This document shows, one piece after another, positions 1 through 9,278 of a stretch of 64,000 bases of DNA. Under the pieces are notes generated by a model, which was given only the letters and a program-made list of their open reading frames with translations, did no database searches and was not told the DNA's origin. This DNA comes from an uncultured Hoeflea sp. Its GTDB lineage: Bacteria > Pseudomonadota > Alphaproteobacteria > Rhizobiales > Rhizobiaceae. A program made the translations under genes and the position numbers. The stretch lies in the NCBI RefSeq assembly GCF_947501405.1, contig NZ_CANMVK010000003.1, positions 372,001-436,000 of the forward strand, in the 5' to 3' direction. The first letter of the stretch is position 1; every line of letters begins with the position of its first letter.

Positions 1-1013
1 GAAATCAGCCGCCGGTTGATCAGCAGTTCGGCGATCTGGATGGTGTTGAGTGCGGCACCCTTGCGCAAATTGTCCGACACCACCCAGATATTGAGGCCGT
101 TTTCAACGGTGGCGTCTTCGCGAATGCGAGATATGAAAGTGGCATCCTCGCCGGCGCTTTCATAAGGCGTGATGTAGCCGCCGTCCTCGTGCTTGTCGAT
201 GACCTGGCAGCCCGGCGCATCGCGCAGGATGTTGCGGGCTTCCTCGGCACTGATTTCGCTTTCGAATTCGATGTTGACCGATTCCGAATGACCGATGAAC
301 ACCGGCACGCGCACGGCGGTGCAGGTGACCTTGATCTTGGGATCGAGCATCTTCTTGGTCTCGGCCAGCACCTTCCATTCTTCCTTGGTGTATCCGTCTT
401 CCATGAAGGAATCGATGTGCGGGATCACGTTGAAAGCGATCCGCTTGGTGAATTTCTGGCTGCTGATCGGATCGGCGACGAAAACGGCCCGGGTCTGGTT
501 GAACAGCTCATCCATGCCATCCTTGCCGGCACCAGAGACCGACTGATAGGTTGACACCACCAGACGCTTGATTTTGGCGTGATCATGGAGCGGCTTGAGC
601 GCCACAACCAGCTGTGCGGTCGAGCAGTTCGGATTGGCGATGATGTTGCGCTTGGTGTAGCCCGAAATCGCATCGGGGTTCACTTCCGGCACGATCAGCG
701 GCACGTCGGCGTCGTAGCGCCAGGCCGAGGAATTGTCGATGACGACGCAGCCTTGGGCGCCGATTTTGGGCGACCATGTCTTGCTCACGGAGCCGCCGGC
801 GGACATCAGGCAGATATCAGTGCCGGAAAAGTCGTAGGTTTCGAGGTTCTTGACCTTCAGCGTCTTGTCACCGAACGACACCTCGGTGCCGACGGAACGG
901 CTCGATGCGAGGGCTACGACTTCGCTGACAGGAAAGTCGCGTTCGGACAGGATGTTGAGCATTTCGCGGCCGACATTGCCCGTCGCCCCGGCGATAGCGA
1001 TTTTGAAACCCAT
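1..1013 (-). CDS. asd: Aspartate-semialdehyde dehydrogenase (3' end cut by window edge)
   Basis: Reduces aspartyl phosphate to aspartate semialdehyde with NADPH, at the branch to lysine/diaminopimelate, threonine and methionine in the cytoplasm. The reading frame opens with ATG at 1013 and an N-terminal nucleotide-binding glycine motif (IAGATGNVG). The catalytic cysteine sits in NPNCST at about residue 130. Family members are about 344 residues and about 337 are present here, so only the last few codons lie outside the window. It points the same way as leuB and leuD further right. The family call is secure from the motifs. The true 3' end cannot be seen. Confidence 0.95.
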   Translation of the reverse strand, partial: MGFKIAIAGATGNVGREMLNILSERDFPVSEVVALASSRSVGTEVSFGDKTLKVKNLETYDFSGTDICLMSAGGSVSKTWSPKIGAQGCVVIDNSSAWRYDADVPLIVPEVNPDAISGYTKRNIIANPNCSTAQLVVALKPLHDHAKIKRLVVSTYQSVSGAGKDGMDELFNQTRAVFVADPISSQKFTKRIAFNVIPHIDSFMEDGYTKEEWKVLAETKKMLDPKIKVTCTAVRVPVFIGHSESVNIEFESEISAEEARNILRDAPGCQVIDKHEDGGYITPYESAGEDATFISRIREDATVENGLNIWVVSDNLRKGAALNTIQIAELLINRRLI

Positions 1014-1054
1014 GGTTCCCGTGCTCCTCTCTCCCCTCGTTAGCGGTCAAGCGC

Positions 1055-1079
1055 CACTCTTCCCGCCCCGGGGAGAGTG
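1055..1079. other. Hairpin upstream of asd
   Basis: CACTCTTCCC and GGGGAGAGTG form a 10-bp stem with one G-T pair around a short C/G loop. It lies about 40 bases before the asd start, inside its probable leader. The flanks carry related CTCTCCCCTC and GAGTGAGGGG words. It could be a leader hairpin or a dispersed palindromic repeat. There is no T-run, so it is not an obvious intrinsic terminator. Nothing else is visible between 1014 and 1217. Confidence 0.4.
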
Positions 1080-1217
1080 AGGGGCGGAACGGGTCAGATC
1101 GTGGTTTTGGTTTTGATCATAGTGCGCATGGTGGCGGTGTTTTGATGCAAGCGCCGGCAAATGTCAATTCACCAAGGGGTCGGACTTTTGACCCACCCGC
1201 AACCTCGCTGCCGTGGC

Positions 1218-1715
1218 TCAGCGCTTGCGGGATTTCAAGGTCTTGCGGATGTACTTTCCAGCCGAGCGGTAGTGGCTGGCTCCGGCGGCCTCCGCCCAGC
1301 GTCCGGTGGTCCAGTGGTTCTCGCCGCCCTTCATCGGGCCGCCATAGAGCTCGGCATCCGAAAGCGCCGACAGGAATCTCGTCAAACGATGGTGGTTTTC
1401 ATAAAGCATCTCGCGGGTGTCATCCCAGGTCAGGTTTTTCTGGGCTGCGCGAAGATCGGCATTGTAGGCCTTTAACTGGTTCCACTTGTATCCCGGTGCG
1501 GGGAAGGCCACCTGTTTTCCCGCCTGCCCGTCGGCATACCAGCCCAATAAAAGTTCGATCCAGTGTGCGCGATGGCCAATCACATCCTTGATCGAAGTAT
1601 CGTCGTCATCCGGCATCAGTGCGTCGGTTTCGGACAGATCGGCGATCAGGCGCGTAAGCTTGGCATATTCCCGGTCTGTTGCCGTCAGCAACTCTGTTTT
1701 GGTGGTGGCGGGCAT
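1218..1715 (-). CDS. ClbS/DfsB family four-helix bundle protein
   Basis: A 165-residue soluble protein of the ClbS/DfsB (DUF1706) branch of the DinB-like fold. Recognisable features are the N-terminal helix with a TKTELL start, the DVIGHRAHWIELLLGWY segment near residue 45, the YKWNQLKAYNADL stretch near residue 78 and a C-terminal GASHYRSAGKYIRK motif. One member, ClbS, hydrolyses the cyclopropane warhead of colibactin, but most relatives are uncharacterised and common in bacteria without colibactin. It is a single gene diverging from the antiporter to its right. Family call fairly sure; function unknown. Confidence 0.75.
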   Translation of the reverse strand: MPATTKTELLTATDREYAKLTRLIADLSETDALMPDDDDTSIKDVIGHRAHWIELLLGWYADGQAGKQVAFPAPGYKWNQLKAYNADLRAAQKNLTWDDTREMLYENHHRLTRFLSALSDAELYGGPMKGGENHWTTGRWAEAAGASHYRSAGKYIRKTLKSRKR

Positions 1716-1914
1716 GACGGATCTCCCTTTTCATCGCTGGCGGGCTCAAACACATTGGCGCAGCCGATTGTTCGAGATGTTTGCGATCCCGGCCATGATC
1801 CGCATCAAGGCTCGGGACTGAGTGGGTGGCTGCGCCTTTTCTTTTGCCGGCAACCTGCCAATATCGAGTTTTGAGAAGCCGGGTGCCAGCGCGCCCCACG
1901 GAGTAAGTAAGCCC

Positions 1915-3786
1915 ATGACTGATTTTCTGCTTCTGGCGTTTGTCTTTCTTGTCGCCGGCGTGGTGTCGGTTCCCATTGCCACCCGTCTGGGGCTGGGTTC
2001 GGTGCTGGGCTATCTGATCGCCGGAATTCTGATCTCGCCAATTCTGGCGATCCTGAATGTGGACGTGTTGTCGATCCAGCATTTTGCCGAGTTCGGCGTG
2101 GTGATGATGCTGTTTCTGGTCGGCCTCGAGCTTGAGCCCAAACTCCTTTGGCAGATGCGCGCCCGGCTGATCGGGCTTGGCGGTGCGCAGGTGGCGGGCA
2201 CGATCATTCTGGTGATGCTCGCAGCAATGGCGCTGGGTCAGTCCTGGACCGTGGCGCTGGCGATCGGTCTGGTGCTGTCGCTGTCCTCGACGGCAATCGT
2301 GCTGCAGACACTCAATGAGAAGGGCCTGCTCAAAAGCGATGGCGGCCAGTCGAGTTTCTCGGTGCTGTTGTTTCAGGATATTGCGGTGATCCCGATGCTG
2401 GCGCTTATTCCGCTGCTGGCCTTACCGGAGCTTGGCGCTGTGCACGAGGCGGCGGGCGCCGGCCATGAGGCGGGGAGCGGTGATCACGGGGCAACCATGA
2501 GCCTGGTGGCCGGGCTCAATGGCTGGCAGACCACGCTTGTCACCCTGGCCGCGATTGGCGCGGTGGTGGCGATCGGCACCGTGCTGACGCGGCCGCTGTT
2601 CCGCTATATCGCCGCCTCCCAGCTGCGCGAATTGTTCACCGCAACGGCGCTTTTGATGGTGATCGGGATCGCGCTTTTGATGTCGCTGGTCGGGCTTTCG
2701 CCGGCGTTGGGAACCTTTCTGGCCGGGGTGGTGCTGGCCAACAGCGAATACCGCCATGAGCTGGAATCCGACATCGATCCGTTCAAGGGACTGTTGCTGG
2801 GGCTGTTTTTCATGAGCGTCGGGGCGGGTATCAATTTCGGCCTTCTGTCTGACAATCTGATGCTTATCATCGGATTGACCCTCGGGTTGATCGCTCTCAA
2901 GGCCGGTGTACTTCTGGTGCTGGCGCTGATGTTCAAACTGCGCGGCGGCGACCGCTGGCTGTTTGCGCTGGGGCTGGCGCAAGCGGGTGAATTCGGCTTT
3001 GTGCTGTTGTCCTTCACCGTGGCGAATTCGGTAATCCCGCAGGCGATCGCCGATCAGCTGCTTCTGGTGGTGGCGCTGTCAATGCTTCTGACTCCGGCGC
3101 TGTTCATCCTCTACGACCGGGTGATCGCGCCGCGATTCATCGAATCGGAAGGCCGGGAGGCCGACACGATCGAAGAAGAAAACCATATCATCATCGCTGG
3201 CCGCGGGCGCATGGGCGGGCTGATCCAGCGGATGTTGAGTGCGGCGGGCTATGCTTCGACGGTGATCGATTACAACTCCCGGCGTATCGAACTCATGGGT
3301 CGTTTCGGCGTCAAAACCTATTATGGCGACGCCACCCGTCCAGATCTGCTGGCTTCGGCGGGGGTCGCCAACGCCAGGCTTCTCATTATCGCCATCGATG
3401 ATCGCGATCAGATCACCGAACTGACCAAATATCTGATCCAGACTTATCCGAACCTGCATGTGCTTGCTCGGGCCACCGACCGCGACCATGTCTATGATCT
3501 CTGGCTGGCGGGGTGTCGCGATATTGTGCGCGAAACCTATGACAGCTCGATCCGCATGGGGCGCTCGGCTTTCGAAGCGCTCGGCATCGATGGTTCCCAC
3601 GCCCGGGCGATGGCCGATGCGTTCGACCGGGTGGACCGGCAGTCGATGCTGGATGTTGCCAGCGCCTATGATCCGGATATCCCGCTGGCCGAAAACGAAG
3701 CCTATATCCAGAAGGTGCGGGAGATCATGGGGCCGCGGCGTGAAGAACTGGCGAAACAGATGACCGAAATCCGCAACTCCGACTGA
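1915..3786 (+). CDS. CPA2-family monovalent cation:proton antiporter (KefB/C-like)
   Basis: An inner-membrane antiporter expected to exchange K+ (or Na+) for protons. The first about 400 residues form a 12-13 helix Na/H exchanger domain, starting right at the N-terminus and including a VGLELEP segment near residue 67. The C-terminal half carries a TrkA-N/RCK Rossmann domain that begins HIIIAGRGRMGG near residue 425 and should bind nucleotide. The ATG at 1915, with GAGTAAG just upstream, is preferred over an in-frame start at 1822 because the first membrane helix follows directly. The last 50 residues are acidic and soluble. Close relatives are glutathione-gated K+ efflux systems; gating here is inferred. 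Confidence 0.88.
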   Translation: MTDFLLLAFVFLVAGVVSVPIATRLGLGSVLGYLIAGILISPILAILNVDVLSIQHFAEFGVVMMLFLVGLELEPKLLWQMRARLIGLGGAQVAGTIILVMLAAMALGQSWTVALAIGLVLSLSSTAIVLQTLNEKGLLKSDGGQSSFSVLLFQDIAVIPMLALIPLLALPELGAVHEAAGAGHEAGSGDHGATMSLVAGLNGWQTTLVTLAAIGAVVAIGTVLTRPLFRYIAASQLRELFTATALLMVIGIALLMSLVGLSPALGTFLAGVVLANSEYRHELESDIDPFKGLLLGLFFMSVGAGINFGLLSDNLMLIIGLTLGLIALKAGVLLVLALMFKLRGGDRWLFALGLAQAGEFGFVLLSFTVANSVIPQAIADQLLLVVALSMLLTPALFILYDRVIAPRFIESEGREADTIEEENHIIIAGRGRMGGLIQRMLSAAGYASTVIDYNSRRIELMGRFGVKTYYGDATRPDLLASAGVANARLLIIAIDDRDQITELTKYLIQTYPNLHVLARATDRDHVYDLWLAGCRDIVRETYDSSIRMGRSAFEALGIDGSHARAMADAFDRVDRQSMLDVASAYDPDIPLAENEAYIQKVREIMGPRREELAKQMTEIRNSD

Positions 3787-3893
3787 AGCGGGCATTTCAG
3801 CCGGGCCAACGGCGGTAAGTCACCCGGGTATCAGCGGAAGCGCGCAGGTAAACCTCGGCTGGGGCATGATCGGCGAGGCAAGGAGGCCGTCAA

Positions 3894-4748
3894 TCAGGTT
3901 TCGATCATATGGGTGGCGCCCGATACCCGGATGGGACTGCCCGGCTCCGAGGTAAACGTCGCCTCAATCACCGATATTGCGCCCATGTCCTCGCCCTGGA
4001 TGATGCGGATCCGGTTTTCATGCGGCCAATCAAGATCGCGCAAATAGCCGGCAAAGCCCGCGGCCGCAGCGCCCGTGGCGGGATCTTCAAGAACGCCGCC
4101 GGAGGCAAAGGCATTGCGCACGTCGAATTCGGTGTCGCTACGAACATGGACCAGCATGATGGTGACCAGGCCATAGGCATTCATCAGGGAGCGTCCCTCG
4201 TCGAGGTCGTAGTTCATACGAGCCAGATCGACGCGCTCCTTCAAAGCGATCACCAGATGATCGGCGCCGGCATGCACTTCCGCCGGCGGGATTGCCGGGT
4301 CGAGTTGATCGGCACGATAGGAAAACAAGGCGAGTGTTTTGGACATGAGGTCCGAACGCGCCGGCGTGCTGCGGGTTGGCGGCGATTGCAGCGTGACCCG
4401 GTATGCCGATCCATCCGCCTGCGCTTCGACAGTGATGCTGGCGTCATTGAGTTCGAGATTATAGCGGCCGGCGCCTGACTGGCGCGCCAATGCGGCGCCG
4501 AGCGCGATGGTGGCGTGGCCACAGAAGGGAACCTCCGATTCGGGGGAAAAATAGCGAACCCTCCAGCCACCGGCCGAACCGAGCGGTACTGCGAATGCGG
4601 TTTCCGAATAACCGATATCGGCCGCGATGGCTCGCATTTCGTCTTCCGGCGGAAACTGGTCGGCAATCATAATGCCGGCGGGGTTTCCGCCTTGGCCGGA
4701 GTCGGAAAAGGCGGCGATGCGTTCTACGGTCACGGTGTTTTCCTTCAC
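3894..4748 (-). CDS. PhzF family isomerase/epimerase
   Basis: A 284-residue member of the PhzF family, which share the diaminopimelate epimerase fold and isomerise small substrates in the cytoplasm. Diagnostic segments are GGNPAGIM near residue 20, the catalytic-glutamate region YSETAF near residue 48, PFCGHATIALG near residue 74 and the C-terminal EDPATGAAAAGFAGYL. No other phenazine genes are nearby, so this is the widespread housekeeping type with unknown substrate. It diverges from the Lrp-type regulator to its right, which makes it the natural candidate target of that regulator. Confidence 0.85.
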   Translation of the reverse strand: MKENTVTVERIAAFSDSGQGGNPAGIMIADQFPPEDEMRAIAADIGYSETAFAVPLGSAGGWRVRYFSPESEVPFCGHATIALGAALARQSGAGRYNLELNDASITVEAQADGSAYRVTLQSPPTRSTPARSDLMSKTLALFSYRADQLDPAIPPAEVHAGADHLVIALKERVDLARMNYDLDEGRSLMNAYGLVTIMLVHVRSDTEFDVRNAFASGGVLEDPATGAAAAGFAGYLRDLDWPHENRIRIIQGEDMGAISVIEATFTSEPGSPIRVSGATHMIET

Positions 4749-4810
4749 TGTTTAGCTTGCGGGCAGACTAGCATTTGCATGAAGGAATGGCCTTGAGTTA
4801 TCAAAGGCGA

Positions 4811-4823
4811 TCAGTCTAACTGA
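4811..4823. promoter_or_regulatory. Short inverted repeat in the phzF/Lrp divergent region
   Basis: TCAGT-CTA-ACTGA is a 5-bp inverted repeat midway between the divergent starts at 4748 and 4869. Lrp/AsnC regulators often bind such sites in the promoter they share with a target. With 5-bp arms it is weak evidence. Confidence 0.25.
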
Positions 4824-4868
4824 CCTTCAATTGAGAGAGTATCGAGACCAAAAACCTTCGAGATTATA

Positions 4869-5297
4869 ATGGATGACAAAGACCGTCTCATTGTCCGGCT
4901 GTTGCGCGAAGACGCGCGCATGCCGGTGAGCGAACTGGCCCGCAAGGTGGGTCTCTCTGGCCCGTCGACGGGAGACCGGATGCGCCGGCTGGAAGCGAAC
5001 GGCATCATATCCCGCTATACCGTGGACATGGATCTTGAAGCCCTGGGCTACCCGCTGCAGGCGATCGTCAGAATCAAGCCGCGACCGGGAAACATGCATA
5101 TTGTCGAGGAAATGATCATCAATGAACCCGGTTTTGTCGATTGCGACAAGGTCACCGGGGAGGATTGCTTCGTCACGCGGCTGGTGCTGCGCTCGATTGC
5201 CGAGCTCGATCCGGTGCTGCTGCCATTTCATGACCGTGCCGAAACCAACACGGCGATCATCAAGTCATCACCGCTGCGCGGCCGTCTTCCGGTATGA
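4869..5297 (+). CDS. Lrp/AsnC family transcriptional regulator
   Basis: A 142-residue feast/famine regulator. Residues 1-60 form the winged helix-turn-helix (MDDKDRLIVRLL, then SELARKVGLSGPSTGDRMRRLE). The rest is the RAM ligand-binding domain with a beta-rich core from about residue 65. It is slightly shorter at the C-terminus than classical Lrp (about 150-160). It diverges from the phzF-like gene, the usual arrangement for a local Lrp-type regulator and its target. No strong Shine-Dalgarno precedes the ATG. The effector is unknown. Confidence 0.88.
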   Translation: MDDKDRLIVRLLREDARMPVSELARKVGLSGPSTGDRMRRLEANGIISRYTVDMDLEALGYPLQAIVRIKPRPGNMHIVEEMIINEPGFVDCDKVTGEDCFVTRLVLRSIAELDPVLLPFHDRAETNTAIIKSSPLRGRLPV

Positions 5298-5305
5298 CAA
5301 AACGG

Positions 5306-5341
5306 AAAGCCCGGCCCGGCGATTGGGCCAGACCGGGCTTT
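5306..5341. terminator. Bidirectional intrinsic terminator
   Basis: AAAGCCCGG (5306-5314) pairs with CCGGGCTTT (5333-5341), with a further GGCCC/GGGCC possibility inside. Flanking A and T runs let it work on both strands. It sits between the stops of the Lrp gene and leuB, which converge here. Confidence 0.8.
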
Positions 5342-5359
5342 CAATCGGCATCAGAGCAA

Positions 5360-6463
5360 TCAGCCGGCGTAGGCGGCGAGGATGGCGTCGCCCATCTCGG
5401 CGGTGGTCACCTGCTGGCAGCCATCGGACATGATGTCGCCGGTGCGCAGGCCCTTGTCGAGCACGGCCGCGATTGCCGTTTCCAGGCGGTCGGCTTCCGC
5501 CACCATGTTGAAGGAATAGCGCAGGCACATGGCAAAGGATGCGATCATGGCGATGGGATTGGCGATGCCCTGACCGGCGATATCAGGTGCGGAACCGTGC
5601 ACCGGCTCGTAGAGCGCCTTGCGCTTGCCGGTCGCAGCGTCGGGCGCGCCAAGCGAGGCCGAAGGCAACATGCCGAGCGACCCTGTCAGCATCGCGGCCA
5701 CATCCGACAGCATGTCGCCAAACAGATTGTCGGTGACGATGACGTCGAATTGCTTGGGCCAGCGTACCAGTTGCATGCCGCCGGCGTCAGCCAGCATGTG
5801 GCTGAGCTTGACGTCGGAGAAGCGCTCTTTGTGTGTGGCGGTCACCACTTCGTTCCACAACACGCCCGACTTCATGACGTTGCGCTTTTCCATGGAGCAG
5901 ACTTCGTTCTTTCGGGTGCGGGCGAGCTCGAAGGCGACCGCGGAAATGCGCTCGATCTCGTAGGTGTCGTAGACTTGGGTGTCGATGCCGCGCTTCTGGC
6001 CGTTGCCCAGATCGATGATCTCCTTGGGCTCGCCGAAATAGACGCCGCCGGTCAGCTCGCGCACGATCAGGATGTCGAGGCCCTCGACTACGTCCTGTTT
6101 AAGCGAGGATGAGGCGGCAAGCGCCGGGTAGCAGATGGCCGGCCGCAGATTGGCGAACAGCTCCATGTCCTTGCGAAGCCGCAAAAGACCGGCTTCGGGA
6201 CGAACCTCGTAGGGAACTTCATCCCATTTGGGGCCGCCCACGGCGCCAAACAGCACCGCGTCGGCGGCCATCGCCTTGTCCATATCGGCATCGGAAATTG
6301 CCTGGCCATGGGCGTCATAGGCCGAGCCGCCGACCAGGCCCTCGTCGGTCTTGAAGCCGGTGGCTTCGTTTTCGTTCATATGGGCGATGACCTTGCGAAC
6401 TTCGGCCATGGCTTCCGGGCCGATCCCGTCGCCGGGAAGCAAAAAGAGAGAGCGAGTGGTCAT
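5360..6463 (-). CDS. leuB: 3-isopropylmalate dehydrogenase
   Basis: Third step of leucine synthesis: NAD-dependent oxidation and decarboxylation of 3-isopropylmalate in the cytoplasm. The 367-residue length is standard. The N-terminal [10 protein letters not shown], the [21 protein letters not shown] substrate-binding region (conserved arginines near residues 95-110), the TGGVYFGEP segment near residue 143 and a late [10 protein letters not shown] metal-binding motif (about residue 245) are all intact. It lies 89 bases downstream of the ketosynthase gene and on the same strand as leuD, so it may be read from a leuD promoter or from its own. Confidence 0.97.
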   Translation of the reverse strand: MTTRSLFLLPGDGIGPEAMAEVRKVIAHMNENEATGFKTDEGLVGGSAYDAHGQAISDADMDKAMAADAVLFGAVGGPKWDEVPYEVRPEAGLLRLRKDMELFANLRPAICYPALAASSSLKQDVVEGLDILIVRELTGGVYFGEPKEIIDLGNGQKRGIDTQVYDTYEIERISAVAFELARTRKNEVCSMEKRNVMKSGVLWNEVVTATHKERFSDVKLSHMLADAGGMQLVRWPKQFDVIVTDNLFGDMLSDVAAMLTGSLGMLPSASLGAPDAATGKRKALYEPVHGSAPDIAGQGIANPIAMIASFAMCLRYSFNMVAEADRLETAIAAVLDKGLRTGDIMSDGCQQVTTAEMGDAILAAYAG

Positions 6464-6552
6464 GGGTCATGCCTTTCGAGTGGGAAAATCACAAATCTGG
6501 GCGAGCAATAAGGTCGGATGCGCGGATTTTCAACCGGTCACAAAGGTCTATC

Positions 6553-7764
6553 TCACACCCGTTTGACCGCCACCACCGCATTGGTGCCGCCGAAGGCGAA
6601 GGCGTTGGAGATGGCCACATCGACCTTGCGGTCGCGCGCTTCGTTCGGCGTGATGTCGAGATCGCACAGCGGATCGGGCGTGGTGTAGTTGATGGTTGGC
6701 GCAATGATGCCCTCACGCACCGCGCCCACGCAGGCGATCAGCTCGATGGCGCTGGATGCGCCCAGGCAATGGCCATGCATGGACTTGGTCGAGGATACGG
6801 AGACCGCGTCCGCATCCGCGCCGAAGACATCGCGGATGGCGCGGGTTTCGATCTGGTCATTGGCCTGGGTGGCGGTTCCATGGGCATTGATATAGCCCAC
6901 CTCATCGGCAGAAAGCCCGCCATCGGCGAGGCAGGCGCGCATTGCTGCCGCAGGGCCTTCAACCGTCGGGTTGACGATGTCGGAGGCGTCAGCGGACATG
7001 CCGATACCGGCAACCTCTGCCAGGATCTCGGCGCCGCGCGCCTTGGCGTGATCGTAGGATTCCAGAACCGCGATGGCGGCACCATCGCCCAGCACCAGGC
7101 CGTCGCGGTCGGCGGAAAACGGCCGGCAGGTGTTGCGCGCCAGCACCCTTAGCGATTCCCAGGCCTTTAGCGGACCATAGATCAGCGCCAGTTCGGCACC
7201 GCCGGCGAGCATTGCGTCGGCACGGCCGAGCCGGATCTGGTCGACAGCGGATGCAAAGGCATGGTTGCCCGAGGCGCAGGCGGAGCTCACGCCGTAGACC
7301 GGTCCCTTAAGACCCAGCGTGATCGAGACATGACCGGCCGGGCCGCTGGGCATGACCTTTGGTACGGTGAAAAGCTGGGTGCGCTTTTTGCCCTCGATGA
7401 AGATGTCAGTATAGGCGTCTTCCAGCGCGTCGGTGCCGAAGGTGCCCACCCCGACAATGCTGCCGATGCGTGACGGATCCGCCGTCTCGATCGACAGGCC
7501 GGACTGGGCCATGGCCTCGCGCGCGGCGATGACCGCAATGCGGCTGATCCAGCTCATGGCCATGCCCTGGCGTTTTTCGATGCCGTCATCTTCGGGATAA
7601 TCGGTGATCGAAAATCCGATATCGGTCTTGAGGTCGCGCTTGACGATGGTCAGCGGCCGGCAGCCGTCTTGGCCCTGCTTCATGCCGGCCCAGATGTCGG
7701 CCGCATTGCCGCCCAATGCGCAGATTCCGCCGATGCCGGTGATGACGACGCGGCGATCGCTCAT
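6553..7764 (-). CDS. Beta-ketoacyl-ACP synthase, NodE-like
   Basis: A 403-residue condensing enzyme of the FabF class that extends acyl chains on an acyl carrier protein. The catalytic triad is complete: Cys in SSACASGNHA (about residue 168), His in NAHGTATQAND (about residue 305) and His in KSMHGHCLGASS (about residue 340). The C-terminus ends in the usual SNAFAFGGTNAV. The start (MSDRRVVITGIGG), the SAVDQIRLGRADAMLAGG block, CRPFSADRDG and DPLCDLDITPN closely resemble rhizobial NodE as I remember it, more than housekeeping FabF. It starts 2 bases after the dedicated ACP gene, so the two should be co-translated. No nod genes are nearby. The fatty acid it makes is unknown. Confidence 0.85.
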   Translation of the reverse strand: MSDRRVVITGIGGICALGGNAADIWAGMKQGQDGCRPLTIVKRDLKTDIGFSITDYPEDDGIEKRQGMAMSWISRIAVIAAREAMAQSGLSIETADPSRIGSIVGVGTFGTDALEDAYTDIFIEGKKRTQLFTVPKVMPSGPAGHVSITLGLKGPVYGVSSACASGNHAFASAVDQIRLGRADAMLAGGAELALIYGPLKAWESLRVLARNTCRPFSADRDGLVLGDGAAIAVLESYDHAKARGAEILAEVAGIGMSADASDIVNPTVEGPAAAMRACLADGGLSADEVGYINAHGTATQANDQIETRAIRDVFGADADAVSVSSTKSMHGHCLGASSAIELIACVGAVREGIIAPTINYTTPDPLCDLDITPNEARDRKVDVAISNAFAFGGTNAVVAVKRV

Positions 7765-7766
7765 GG

Positions 7767-8021
7767 TCAGGCCCGCGCCGCAATGAGCTTCTTGACCATG
7801 GCGGTCATGTCGCCCACGGTCTTAAGCGAATCCCAGGCCTCAGCGGCATTGAGATCGATCTCAATGTCATATTTGTCTTCGATCTCCATGACGATTTCGG
7901 TCAAGACCAGCGAATCGATTTGCAGATCGGCAAGCTCGGTCTGGTCATTGATCGTAGCCGGGTCGATTTCCGTCTGGGCGGTGATCAGCGCGATCGTCGA
8001 GGCTTCGATGTCGTCTGCCAT
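7767..8021 (-). CDS. Acyl carrier protein, NodF-like
   Basis: An 84-residue acidic four-helix carrier. The phosphopantetheine attachment serine is in QIDSL near residue 37, followed by the recognition helix VLTEIVMEIEDKYDIEID and a NAAEAWDSLKTVGDM tail. The AEAW..L..VGD pattern recalls NodF rather than AcpP or the 92-residue AcpXL. It lies between leuD (86 bases upstream) and the ketosynthase (2 bases downstream), so it probably feeds that enzyme alone. A standalone carrier for a special acyl chain, in a lipid or signal molecule, is the likeliest role. That is inference. Confidence 0.85.
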   Translation of the reverse strand: MADDIEASTIALITAQTEIDPATINDQTELADLQIDSLVLTEIVMEIEDKYDIEIDLNAAEAWDSLKTVGDMTAMVKKLIAARA

Positions 8022-8107
8022 GATATGTCCTTAAAGCGCGGCCGCCGAAATGGAACTTGACTTCGGCCGCGAAAATCCGATCCGCAGTGTTGCCCGAGGC
8101 GGGATGC

Positions 8108-8713
8108 CTAGAGCCAGGGTCGGGATTGCGATGCCTGGGCCTCGTAACTATCGATGGCGCTGGCCTTCTCGAGAGTCAATCCGATATCGTCAAGGCCGTT
8201 GAGCAGGCAGTGCTTCTTGAATGCGTCAACTTCAAAGCCGATAACGCCGCCATCGGGGCCGCGTATTTCCTGGGTTTCGAGATCGATCGATACCGTGGCG
8301 TTGGCGCCGCGGCGGGCGTCGTCCATCAGCTTGTCGAGATTGTCCTGGCTGACCACGATCGGCAGGATACCGTTCTTGAAACAGTTATTGTAAAAAATAT
8401 CGGCGAAGCTGGTGGAGATCACGCAGCGGATGCCGAAATCGAGGAGCGCCCAGGGTGCATGTTCGCGCGATGAACCGCAGCCGAAATTGTCGCCGGCCAC
8501 CAGGATCCGGGCGTCGCGCCAGGCTGGCTGGTTGAGCACGAAATCGGGGTTCTCCGATCCGTCTTCATTGTAACGCGCCTCGGCGAACAGACCCTTGCCC
8601 AAACCCGTGCGCTTGATGGTCTTGAGATAATCCTTGGGGATGATCATGTCGGTATCGACATTGACGACCGGGAGCGGGGCCGCGACGCCGGTGAGGCGAA
8701 CAAATTTTTCCAT
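8108..8713 (-). CDS. leuD: 3-isopropylmalate dehydratase small subunit
   Basis: Forms the isopropylmalate isomerase with LeuC, which is not in the window, for the second step of leucine synthesis. The 201-residue product starts MEKFVRLTG at 8713, the standard family start. A longer in-frame start at 8776 has no homology support. The swivel-domain motifs [13 protein letters not shown] (residue 18 on) and [16 protein letters not shown] (about residue 75) are intact. It heads a same-strand run: leuD, ACP, ketosynthase, leuB. Confidence 0.96.
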   Translation of the reverse strand: MEKFVRLTGVAAPLPVVNVDTDMIIPKDYLKTIKRTGLGKGLFAEARYNEDGSENPDFVLNQPAWRDARILVAGDNFGCGSSREHAPWALLDFGIRCVISTSFADIFYNNCFKNGILPIVVSQDNLDKLMDDARRGANATVSIDLETQEIRGPDGGVIGFEVDAFKKHCLLNGLDDIGLTLEKASAIDSYEAQASQSRPWL

Positions 8714-8875
8714 GGGCTGACTATCCTGGGTCTGACGGTTTTGTCGGTGTGCGGCAGCATTTAACAAAGAAGACACCGAAAAAGAAGAGCCCGCCCGCGA
8801 CTTCTCGTCCCGAACGGGCAGCAGGCATCAGAACCATGGCGCGGTTGATCGTGCCACGGGCGTCCCAAGCGGCGA

Positions 8876-9109
8876 TTACATATCGATAATGGTGCCGCGT
8901 CCGTCGTTCCAGATCCGGTAGTCAGGATTAGTCCGCTCGCCCGGTTTTGCCGTGGGGCGCCTGGTCATCGCCAGCCGCAATCCGGAGGTCAGCCGAGCTA
9001 CCAGCAACGCGCCGGTTGCCGCCAGGCCAAGCACGATGGCAAGCGCCAGACCGGCAAAACCGGCGATCAGGACGCCCAGGCCGACAAGTGCTGCAACGAG
9101 ATGTCTCAT
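8876..9109 (-). CDS. Small membrane protein, unknown function
   Basis: A 77-residue protein with a long hydrophobic segment from residue 4 to about 42 (glycine/alanine/leucine-rich, enough for one long or two short membrane helices). A basic, polar tail follows and ends in NPDYRIWNDGRGTIIDM. ATG at 9109 is chosen because the hydrophobic stretch follows at once; upstream in-frame codons overlap the divergent lyase promoter. I do not recognise a family. The well-formed tail suggests a real, conserved small protein. Confidence 0.55.
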   Translation of the reverse strand: MRHLVAALVGLGVLIAGFAGLALAIVLGLAATGALLVARLTSGLRLAMTRRPTAKPGERTNPDYRIWNDGRGTIIDM

Positions 9110-9278
9110 GATGGTCGGTTCCTTGTTTACCCCGTTTATTTGGGGATTGCAGAGCGCCCGTTCAATGGCCTGGCCCGTTTGCTCGTTGCAAACCCACTCC
9201 CGCGGCTTCCGGTGATGTCGTGCCCTGCAGCGGTCAACCCTCTTGTCAGTTGGCGCCGGCGCGGGCAAAACATGCCGG

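Noticed and set aside
1218-1715. ClbS homologue as a sign of colibactin-like production
   Set aside because: No NRPS/PKS genes in the window; the family is widespread without such clusters.
3894-4748. PhzF as a sign of a phenazine cluster
   Set aside because: No phzA-E or phzG homologues are nearby; isolated PhzF homologues are common housekeeping genes.
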